A DNA stretch of 64,000 bases from positions 807,803 through 871,802 of the forward strand of contig ML996687.1 of the NCBI GenBank assembly GCA_010356995.1, written 5' to 3'. The notes below the pieces were generated by a model. The model was not told where the DNA came from. It worked only from the letters and a program-made list of their open reading frames with translations, and did not search any database. This DNA is from Trichodelitschia bisporula (Eukaryota > Ascomycota > Dothideomycetes > Phaeotrichales > Phaeotrichaceae). How positions within the stretch are numbered: the stretch's first letter is position 1; every line of letters starts with the position of its first letter. This document shows, piece by piece, positions 55,901-64,000 of the stretch. The translations under genes were made by a program, and so were the position numbers.

Positions 55901-57036
55901 ATGGAAGTTCCTTGCGACAGCAGGTACCGAACCTTCCCAACCGGCGCCACTTGGCTTCTTCATCTTTTCCGGGATTGAGGCTCCCGCAACGACCCATCAG
56001 CCCGCGTACCGCCCGGAAGACGGAACGCTTGAAGGGTACCTGAAAGAAAGGCTTGGACTGGTCGGAGAAGACTTCTTCAAGTGCCATGAAGGTACTGTAG
56101 CGAAGGTCGTTTACCTCATGTTCAACAAAGACAACGAACTGGAGCTTGAAATCTTCACGAGGTTTTTCAGAGAACTAGGCGCCCGAGTCTATAATCATCT
56201 CGTACCTGGATCATGGAAAGGCTTTTGCGCAGATAAAGAGGGCGTCGTCATCGTAAGTGCACTCTTGTCAAGCTACGGTATTTCGTTTCATTCATATTTA
56301 TCGATGTATAGTTCCATCCAGAAGTGTACTATTACCCCCAGATTCCCAATCTGGCCACGCTTCTGTGGGGTCGCACGAACTTCTTCGAGATGGGCTGCTG
56401 CCGGCAGGAAAAGGACGGGTTTGGGAGGTATGCCTTTAGGTGCAAACCTCTCTTCCCCTCGGGTCGGACGGTTTTCGTCACTGATGATGTGCTCGAAAAT
56501 TATCCGCAAAAGGCGCTTCATATTGTTGACGATATCTTGAAGGCGAACAAGAGAAAAGGGGCAGCCAAGTGGCGGCTCGGGGGGCGACCCGGATTGTTGA
56601 ACTGGTTGTTGTCCTTGGCCAAGGCACACATGAAGGAGAATGAGAACGACAATACGACGTATGTGTGCCCCAAACAAGAGTTTCTGAGTGGTTGCTGACA
56701 GCTTCAAGGAGGGCCGCGCTGTGGGCCAAAACATGTCTATTGCTACCGTACGACGAGTCGCGTTCCGATCCGCCGTACACAGGACCGGATTGCGCCGTTG
56801 CCTCGATCCCACCTGATGACCTCCCAGAATGGGGTGAGCTCATACTGAAAAGCAAAGAGGATGCCAACACTTTCATCATTGAGTGGTTCTCCGTGTGGGC
56901 CTGCCTCAACGTCTCGTATTGCAGACGCTTTTTTGTGGTTCACTCAGGCGAGATGTCACAGTTGGCTGAGCAGTACAAGCATCTGATTTTCCAAACCCCA
57001 GAAAGGTATATTGAGAAGAAGAAAGCCAAGACCTAA
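52933..57036 (+). CDS. chromodomain and triple CCCH zinc-finger protein, putative heterochromatin factor
   Basis: Exons 52933-53129, 53186-56252, 56312-56658 and 56709-57036 give 1312 residues. The chromodomain (about 36-85; EYTVDDILLEDERSDG, YYLVKWKDYDLHRATWEPAENL) keeps the three aromatic cage residues Tyr37, Trp58 and Tyr61 used to bind methyl-lysine. A basic helix and five 5-residue repeats (KAQTT/KAQPT) follow, then about 450 low-complexity Ser/Pro/Ala residues. Three CCCH fingers lie between about residues 664 and 790 with spacings C-x8-C-x5-C-x3-H, C-x8-C-x6-C-x3-H and C-x7-C-x6-C-x3-H. The last about 440 residues are well-ordered sequence (DFYGLNDEAKVAIISYLG, FKCHEGTVAKVVYLMF, FFRELGARVYNHLVPGSWKGF) that I cannot assign. 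An H3K9me- or H3K27me-linked RNA-binding factor is a reasonable inference. It might relate to Neurospora CDP-2/CHAP-type or Chp1-type proteins, but this is not shown. Confidence 0.85.
53403..53477 (+). repeat. five 15-bp tandem repeats in the chromodomain gene
   Basis: ACCAAAGCCCAGACG or ACCAAAGCCCAGCCG is repeated five times with few changes, coding Thr-Lys-Ala-Gln-Thr/Pro units just after the basic helix. Confidence 0.9.
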
Positions 57037-57638
57037 ATAGGAAGTGAACCAAGGAAGCACAATTTTTTTCAACATCCGATGAGCTATTATGGTGGTGCCG
57101 TCGTGCTATTGCCGAGTCTTCAAATTGAGTGCCCTTACCCCGACTCGTCATTCGGCTTCTTCTTCTCCATTCTTTTTCCTCTTCATCGGTCAAGTCAATG
57201 GAGTATTCTTCATCATCTTTGTGATTAGAGGTGCTAGGGTAACAAGGCTCCCATAGGCTTCGGCTATTTCGGCTATCATCCCCCGCACATCTGCAATCTG
57301 GGTTAATAATGTACGCAAAGCATGACTGTATCAACCTACCCTCCTGCTCTTTTTCAGTGGTGCAGACCTCGTTGAGGCGGTTCTTGGCCCAAGTGAGGAA
57401 CTCGTCATCATTACAGGAACACGAGTAGTCTCCATAGATTACGGAAACTGGAGAGCACTTGGTATGTTTGGTTGCCTTAGTAAGAAGGGGAGTCTGAAGT
57501 AATGTTAGTATTTCGAAAGACAGCCTGGAGAGTCAAGCTTCTTACGTAACACACGCATGGGTAGCAGTTTAGAGCGCAAAGCTTGCAGTACGTGCCGAGG
57601 CCAGGGCGGTCAAGCAGGCGGACATCAGGGCAGAGTGA
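56906..57638 (-). CDS. possible cysteine-rich secreted protein, ends unresolved
   Basis: Three open blocks splice in phase on the minus strand. The first gives LCPDVRLLDRPGLGTYCKL and then CALNCYPCVCY. The second gives HTKCSPVSVIYGDYSCSC and NRLNEVCTTEKEQE. The third gives DCRCAGDDSRNSRSLWEPCY and a long acidic and basic tail. Thirteen cysteines fall in the first roughly 110 residues, and both introns have GT-AG ends, the first with a CTAAC branch site. No start codon or signal peptide is found in frame with the first block, so the 5' end is not defined and the locus may be a decayed gene. The 3' frame runs 131 nt into the antisense of the chromodomain gene, so the true end may lie earlier. 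No family was recognised. Confidence 0.4.
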
Positions 57639-57797
57639 ACTTCATGGCTTTGGTGTTGGATGTTTGAGGTAAACAGGAAAAGTTGCTGAGTTGGGGGGCT
57701 GGAAAGGTGGAGAGTTGTTGAGTTGGAGGAAAGGATGAAGGAAGTGGGCTGGCTTTGAATATCGAGGAGGATTGGGCCCTGACTGCTCATAACTGAG

Positions 57798-58618
57798 CTA
57801 TTGCTCTGGATAACACAGAGTGATTTCAACAACCGCCTCCATGGCCAGTGCGATGCCGGATTCCCTGGAAAGTTTCTGGCGAGCCACCGACCCGAGCCGG
57901 CTTTGAATGGATCGTGTCGGAATGCTCCACCGTCTCAAAGTAACGTACACACACGCAGCAGCTATAACCTTGGGAGGACACGTGGTGGCAAGCTTGTAGT
58001 TACGGCAACTAGTTCCATGGATCAGCTCGAGGCCCTGAGAGGCTCACCAGCTAAATACGCGCTAACCGCTAAGGTACGACATGCCTGGGCAAGAGGTGTG
58101 GCATCTTCGTCCACAATGCCATACTCAAGTTTACCAGTTGTACCCAGCCTGTCGAAGTTCGGAATATCAAGACAACGGCGATAGGTGGTTGCATGGCGCA
58201 AGTAATCAGATATGAACGAAAGCGGGGACGAAAAGCGAACGTCGAAGCTCAGTATTTTAAGCAGCACAATCTCGGCGCGCAGTACAGCCTGGTGTAGTTC
58301 ATCCGCTTCGTTGCTAGACCACCTCCGAAGCGCTAGAGCAACGGGGACCAGTTCGCTGATGTGACGGGGACATTCGGTTGGTTTGGAGGCGAGGCTCAGA
58401 GCAGCCAGAGTCAAAGTCTGGGACACCAATCGTGAGTCATGGGAACTGGCAGGCATGGGAATGGCACACTATCTCGTCAACGACTGGCATAAGCGTGTCC
58501 GGTTCCCGGCATTTTACGAACATATTCATGCAAAGATAAGTGGCGGCAAGAGTTGTGTCGAGACTTTGGCTCACGCCAGTGCGCGGGTCCCCCACTTTGA
58601 GGCTTTGAGCCGTACAGT
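57798..58618 (-). CDS. cyclin-fold protein (N-terminal exon unresolved)
   Basis: The supported exons are about 58618-58470, 58417-58067 and 57992-57798. They encode SQSLDTTLAATYLCMNMFVK, then TLTLAALSLASKPTECPRHI, VLRAEIVLLKILSFDVRFSSP and LSFISDYLRHA, then CPPKVIAAACVYVTLRRW, and end VEITLCYPEQ. The order matches the two helical lobes of a cyclin box, including the Lys and Glu of the first lobe that contact the kinase (ASKPTE in place of AxKxEE). The style resembles transcription-type or cyclin-Q/Fam58 cyclins rather than mitotic ones. The first exon with the ATG was not identified, because a stop lies directly upstream of the first block. The donor at 58067 is inferred from phase. The kinase partner is unknown. 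Confidence 0.65.
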
Positions 58619-59044
58619 CTCATGGCGTGGACCATGATGGCGACAAAGGCGCATTGATCGGCCTGTTGGTCTCCTGGACCAGGCGCCATCAGACCCGGTT
58701 GTGCTTTTGATATAGAAGTACAAAGACGGGATGTAAAAGTGAAGATGTGAAAGTTTGGCAAAGTGTCGATGGTAGTTGGAGCATTCAAGGCATCCAGACA
58801 TCAGTGCATAAGATCTAGTCCTATTTTAGACTAGCTCTATCTTCAACCACGCGTGCCACTCTGTCAGCCGTGTATTTGCATGTCCCACTCTACTGCGTAC
58901 TCCGTAGAACTAGGCCACAGACTCATGTGCAAGTAACGGCTGCAAGACCTGAACTTCCCTAGTCCATTCTCATCACATTCCACTGACTCTTCGTTGCCGC
59001 TTCTCCCCTCTCCTCTTCTTTGATATGGTCCACCTTCAATCCCG
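58619..59044. promoter_or_regulatory. divergent cyclin-SNF2 upstream region
   Basis: It probably includes the missing first exon of the cyclin gene and the SNF2 promoter. A TACTCCGTA word lies near 58892, and a C/T-rich stretch precedes the SNF2 ATG. Confidence 0.4.
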
Positions 59045-62000
59045 ATGAATCACAAGCCCATCATGGGTCGAACTGTGCCGCGGCCGAGGCCGATGTTACT
59101 TTCCCGGGACCTCTATGTTCCCCTTGAACGGTACCTACCGCTGGGCTCTATCACAGCACCGGGCCGAGCATATCATCCTTCATCAGCTGAATGGACCGAG
59201 GTCGCCGATTCTTCATCACTCCGTCTCCTGCCGGATGAAATCCAGGCTCCAACAAAAGCCCTCATTGAGCAGAAATGGCTCCGACTTCATGTAATGAATA
59301 TTGACAACATCGCCGTGTTCCGTGTTTACCTCCTACCCGCCGATGCCGCCCGTTCAATTGTGCAGCAGCGAACACCCAAGAACCACCTTCTTAATCTCAC
59401 AAAGCTTTTGAAAGCTATAGACACCTCCCCTGAGGCGTGGAATGGAAATCCGACTGGCCACAATGCCATGCCCTTCGATGCTCATGCAACTCCGATAGAA
59501 GGGTCGTTATTCTATCTGTTCAATACCCTCCCATCGCCATCACCTGCCCTCGAATCCATTTCCGACAGGTATTCTCATCATGCCGCTTCGGGCTTACTTG
59601 AAAATCCTCCCTACATCCCCGGACTTAGGACGCGTCTGTTCCCGTTTCAAGCTCGTTCCGCAGCTGCCATGATTGAACGCGAGTCTTCATTTCGTCTTCA
59701 CGCAGACCCGCGCTATGAGGCCAGGAAAGCACTTGATGGGCAAACCTTCTATTACTGTGCTCGCGATGCCATCTTCCTTCGGGATCCGATATATTGGGAA
59801 GCGCCTAAGGGCGGAATACTCGCTGAGACCATGGGCTTAGGTAAAACTGTCATCTGTTTGGCCCTGATTCTCGCAACCAAAGGACACGTGCCTCGCATAC
59901 CTCAGGAGCATGACAGGCATCCATCATACAGTACTGGCGTTCCAAGCTTGAGTCGGCTCGCTGCTGATACGGCTGGGAGGCACGGGCTTCCGGTGAAGTC
60001 ATTCCTAGCACGAAAGCGAAGAGAACGAGGGGAGCACATCAGGTTTCACGATGCATCATCTCGGCCACAGTACACCATCACCGCCAACCCGTCCGTTCTC
60101 CGGACGAATACACGCGCGCAGCCTCCTCCGCGCGAATTCACGCTCTGTGGCACCACCATCATCGTGGTTCCTCAAAACCTGGTTCATCAGTGGAAGTTTG
60201 AATTGAAAAAGCACGTATCTGAGAGTCGTGACGGCCTCCGAGTCCTTTACATGGACCAAATGACATCTCGCCTTCCCAGAGCTTCCAAAATCGCGAAATA
60301 TGACATCGTTCTGTTCAGCAGAAATCGTTTCGGAAAGGAATGGCGCCTCGACTCTGCCGGGCCTCCTCAGTTTTCTTCGAGGCATGCCCGCGGTCTACCA
60401 TACAAGCCACCGGACAATCGCTACTCCTCTCCATTGAAATCAGTGCATTTTCTTCGCATTATTATCGATGAAGGGCACGAGTTTTCGTCAACCAGCTCAG
60501 ACGCTGTTCAGGCTGCTCGGATGCTAGTGAAGACAGATCGAAAATGGGTTGTCAGTGGCACCCCGGCGCGGGATCGCCTCTTCGGTGTCGAGGTGGAGCT
60601 TGCGGCAGATGTATCGTTTGAAGAAGAATCTCAAGTTTCCACGGAAGCTGGGGCTGAATTCAATGGAACGCCAGAATATGCGAATGGCCTACCCATAACG
60701 GCACAATCCGTTCGAGCAGCCGCCCTTGACCGACGGAAGGCGTTTACACAACGGGAGGAATGCCTCGCGGCTGCCAAAAGCCTTGGAATTCTAGCCAAAA
60801 ACTTCCTAGGCGTTCAGCCTTGGGCCGGATCTGATGGCGAACGTGGAGCAGACTGGGAGGACTACATATATCGTCATGAGTCGCACCAAAGTCAGAGTCG
60901 AACCCATTCGTCCTTTTCATTAGGTCTGAAATCCACGCTTGAAACTCTGGTAGTGAAGGTGAGAACTTTCATCCTTTTTTTGGTAACTGCTAATATCTCA
61001 GACTCGTCCTGAAGACGTGGAAGTCGACGTCCTGCTGCCCCCGTTGCACCATAAAGTGGTCCCTGTTGAACCGTCTTTTTATGATGCTCTTACCGCAAAC
61101 CTCTTTGTTTTCTTCCTGACAGCTAATGCCGTTACGAGCGAAAGAGAAGATGTACGTGCCTTGGTGTGTCAGCACCATTGTCGCAGCGGCTAACAAAATA
61201 AGAGCGACTACATTTTCCATCCGAAAAGCAGGACCGCTCGCTCCCAGTTAATTACCAACCTCAGGCAAAGCGCATTTACATGGACAGGCTTTACACCTGC
61301 AGACGTTGAAGCGGCCATCGAGCACAGTCGAGCCTATCTCGCCAAGGAAGACACCAAATGTACGGCAATAGATCGGGCGTTACTACAAGAGTGCCTAACA
61401 TTTGCGCGGTTCATTCTCGCTTGTAAAGGATGGAAAGAGCTTTGTGCTGCCCATGAGCTTGGGGTGTTTGTGAAGGATTGGCCGAGTGAGTCTCGTAATG
61501 TCTGGGCTCTTACCAACGATGGCTCTACGGCTATGATTGGCATTACCCAACTAGCCCAGGCTCAGATGATTGTCAACTCGAGGCTAACCGATGCTGACCC
61601 GTTGGAGGGCCTTGCCATTGCTGGGAGGATAACGATGGCATTGGTTGAAGAGCACGCCGCTGCTGAGAAAGAGTCCAGGAGCAAGCCGACTTATACTCAT
61701 GGCAAGATGGGTGTTCCATCATCCGGCATTTTGGTTGAGCCATCAGCCAACAAGTCTCATCAACTCTCGAAAGCTCTCATCCGTAGGCTGACGAAACCAA
61801 ACGATGCAGAGGCCATATCACAATCTGAAGGAGTCGAATCTCCGCTTAGACCCCCAAAGCGCCGAAGGTCGACCGAATCATACGAGCAGTCCGGATCTCC
61901 GTCTGAGACTTCACGACTGGAAGAGACGAAAATTGTGGGTACCACGTCGGCGAAGCTAAGCTATCTCCTGGACAAGGTTGCGGAGCACCACAGGGACGAA

Positions 62001-62783
62001 AAGATCCTCATCTTCTACGATGCCGACAACACGGCCTACTACCTTGCCCAATGCCTCGATTTGATGCATGTCAAGCACCTCATTTATACGCGATCACTAT
62101 CCCAGGAGCAGCGCTCCGTATACATCGTGAACTTCGAAGAAGATGATTCAATCCGCGTCCTCCTCATGGACATCCGCGCCGGCGCCTTGGGACTCAACGT
62201 GAACAAAGCTTCGCGCGTCTTCTTCATCAATCCCGCCTGCCGTCCCGCCATCGAGGCTCAAGCCATCAAGCGCGCGCACCGCATCGGCCAGACCCGCCCT
62301 GTGTTCGTCGAGACGCTCGTGCTGCGGGGTTCCGTGGAGGAAGCCATCTTCCATCGCAGCAAAGCCATGACTTCGGCCGAGCACCATTCGGCCAAAGAGC
62401 TGACAGACGACAGTGGAATGGCTCAGGCAGTGCAGACGGCGACGCTGCTACCTTTTACGCACAAGGACGGGTCCCCCATGGCGCCATTGAAGGTGCCGCT
62501 GCGGTTGTTCGGTCAGGCTGACGACGACAGTCTGGTCAACGAGGGACCGAAGAAGCGTGTGAAACGTGGGCTGGCCAAGCGACAGGAGAGGGCAGGAGAC
62601 AGTGCTCTGGCCCTGTGTGACTCTGATAACGACGCGACGGAGCATGAGGACTGGTTGGGGTCTGGCAAGGCTTCGGATCTTGAGCAAGATGATTGCCTCA
62701 TCCCGGAAGTTATGGAACCGGGCGACGAGCTGGGAACATCGACCTTCCGGCCGAATGGCGATATGTTTGGTTTGCGAGCTTAG
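59045..62783 (+). CDS. SNF2-family DNA-dependent ATPase/helicase-like protein
   Basis: Exons 59045-60958, 61002-61151 and 61203-62783 give 1214 residues. The N-terminal about 250 residues are not assigned. The ATPase core has Walker A GGILAETMGLGKTV (motif I), IIVVPQNLVHQWKFEL (Ia), a DEGH box in IIIDEGHEFSS (motif II, DEGH instead of DEAH), WVVSGTPARD (III), then in the C-terminal lobe KILIFYDADNTAYYLA, SIRVLLMDIRAGALGLNV (V) and EAQAIKRAHRIGQTRPVFV (VI). Motif V reads DIRAGALGLN rather than the usual S-x-x-A-G-x-G-L-N. About 130 residues of extra sequence sit between motifs I and Ia. No RING finger is visible, unlike Rad5/Rad16. The role could be chromatin remodelling or repair; the specific one is unknown. 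Confidence 0.9.
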
Positions 62784-63163
62784 TCAAGGCGTGCGCGGAA
62801 AGTGTGGGGCTTGGGTTCTTCAATAACTAGTAGGGGAACGTCGGCATTTGGGGGATAGTTAAATTGAGTCGACCTCGAAGGCCGAGTAAGGCGAGTATAC
62901 AATCCAACCAACCCCATGTGAGTGTATTCTCGGCGCCTTGTGCTCGATCAACCCACCTTCTACATGCCGCCAAAGCGACAGATATCGTTTCATCGTAACC
63001 CAGATCCGCAGTATCTCAATGGCGTATCCAAGCGCCAGAAGCCCACCCAACAGACAAGCAGCGCTCAAAAAGGTATTCACAAGAACCAAGGTGGATGGCA
63101 ATTCACGCCTTCTTTGACCACAACGCACATCAAAAGATCCATTCCATCGCTCATGCATACTCG
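62784..63163. other. intergenic between convergent genes
   Basis: This 380-bp stretch contains the two 3' flanks. Nothing else is seen. Confidence 0.6.
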
Positions 63164-64000
63164 TCAGCGCGCGTTCGCCGATGCACCCTCAGCCCGGACA
63201 GCCGGCGCCGCCGACGGCGGGCGCGAAACCGGCGACACGGCCGTAATCTCAATCGACGGCAGCGCCCCCAGAGGTGCTAGACGGGGAACGGTGGGCGTGG
63301 CCGGACTTTCGTAGGGCGGCGCCTCGCCCCAGCCGAGGTTATCATAGCGTGGGGGTTCCTCGGTGGGGATGACGACGGCAGGTGGGGAATCGTCGGCAGC
63401 ACCTGGAGGCGGCACAATGGATGGCGAGCGCGAGGTCGCCTCAAGGGAGATTACATCGTAATCGTCGTCCTCGTCAGGGGGCGCGGCGGTCGAGGCGGCG
63501 CTGAGCACCGACGAGCCAGAGCGGCCGCGGTGGTGTGTGGCCAAGCTGCCGGTGGTGCCTGCGCCTACACCGGCACCAGCGCGCATGCTGTCGCTGCTGA
63601 TGGACGCGGCTGAGTCGAGGAGCGGACGGTTGTCGGAGTCGGTGGAGTTGGCGCGGATGCGCGACCCATCGTGGCGCGCCACACCCAGAGCACCGTACTG
63701 CACGGCCGAAACGCGGCGATCCCGGCTAGCCGACCGGTGCTCAGCAATGAGCTGGGCGGAACGCGGCGGATCTTGTTCGAGGCGCCGGCGACTCTCGTCC
63801 TGGAGACGGCGAACGGTCTCAAGGTCCCCGCGAGCACGCGCCTCGCGGCGTAACCGCCGCCGCTCCTCACGCTCGGCCGCCTCCTCGCGACGCGCTCGAC
63901 GAATTTGGTAGAGAGATTCCATCTCTTCGTCTCGGCGTGCCTCCTCTTCGTGTGTTGACTCTGGGTATTCGAGGACGACATCAATGCCAGCACGTTCGCC
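63164..64000 (-). CDS. C-terminal part of a low-complexity fungal protein with PY motifs (5' part outside window)
   Basis: An open frame of 279 codons enters from the right edge without a stop and ends at 63164. It begins GERAGIDVVLEYPESTHEEE, continues into a highly charged Arg/Glu helix (MESLYQIRRARREEAAEREE and on), and then a Ser/Pro/Asp-rich, probably disordered tail. Two proline-tyrosine motifs (PPRYDN and PPYES) near the end are typical docking sites for WW domains of Rsp5-type ubiquitin ligases; that use is inferred. No catalytic domain is seen in the visible part, and the family was not identified. GC content is higher than in the neighbours. Confidence 0.75.
   Translation of the reverse strand, partial: GERAGIDVVLEYPESTHEEEARRDEEMESLYQIRRARREEAAEREERRRLRREARARGDLETVRRLQDESRRRLEQDPPRSAQLIAEHRSASRDRRVSAVQYGALGVARHDGSRIRANSTDSDNRPLLDSAASISSDSMRAGAGVGAGTTGSLATHHRGRSGSSVLSAASTAAPPDEDDDYDVISLEATSRSPSIVPPPGAADDSPPAVVIPTEEPPRYDNLGWGEAPPYESPATPTVPRLAPLGALPSIEITAVSPVSRPPSAAPAVRAEGASANAR

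Noticed and set aside
1-64000. Retroelements, DNA transposons or other mobile elements
   Set aside because: No reverse transcriptase, integrase or transposase motif, no long direct or inverted terminal repeats, and no strongly AT-shifted RIP block were seen.

Overview
This is a gene-dense nuclear window from a filamentous ascomycete, most likely a Sordariomycete and plausibly Hypocreales. The evidence is short introns (about 45-80 nt) with CTAAC/CTGAC-type branch sites, GC-rich coding sequence, long pyrimidine-rich leaders, and a gene set typical of moulds: an RRM-YTH reader, a GliK-like protein, a compact Lys2, a chromodomain protein with CCCH fingers and a GPI-anchored wall protein. About 25 protein genes can be supported, and most were resolved to exon level by splicing frames by eye. 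I found no rRNA gene, no credible tRNA, no CRISPR and no intact mobile element.

Layout. 1-5.4 kb: the tail of an unknown gene, then SEC17 (alpha-SNAP), PRE3 (proteasome beta1) and a Bem46-type hydrolase. 5.4-11.2 kb: a nearly gene-free stretch with homopolymers, microsatellites, an N gap and a degenerate Pol III-like element. 11.2-13.4 kb: an RRM-YTH m6A-reader protein. 14.9-20.7 kb: divergent LYS2 (lysine) and MRI1 (methionine salvage). 20.9-27.2 kb: a small coiled-coil protein, PAN1 (endocytosis) and a gamma-glutamylcyclotransferase-like membrane protein. 28-33.5 kb: a secreted protein of unknown function, an NmrA-like protein and a GPI-anchored protein with an internal duplication. 33.8-42.4 kb: an ER J-protein, a flavin monooxygenase, FCF2 (ribosome biogenesis), TFIIB and ornithine decarboxylase. 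44.2-51.7 kb: an Hmp1-like cruciform-DNA protein, SFH5 (lipid transfer), a P450 and an MCT-type transporter. 52.9-64 kb: a chromodomain/triple-CCCH protein, a possible cysteine-rich gene, a cyclin, an SNF2 ATPase and the C-terminal part of a PY-motif protein.

Most genes are housekeeping and not functionally clustered. ODC and MRI1 are linked metabolically, because polyamine synthesis yields the methylthioadenosine that methionine salvage recycles, but they lie 20 kb apart. The secreted protein, FMO, P450 and MFS genes are scattered and do not form a biosynthetic cluster with a core enzyme. The most unusual signals are a 10-bp motif, TACGGATGTA, present ten times and only between genes; GTAC-rich palindromic islands; the chromodomain/triple-CCCH protein; and a 15-nt microexon that carries the catalytic threonine of PRE3.
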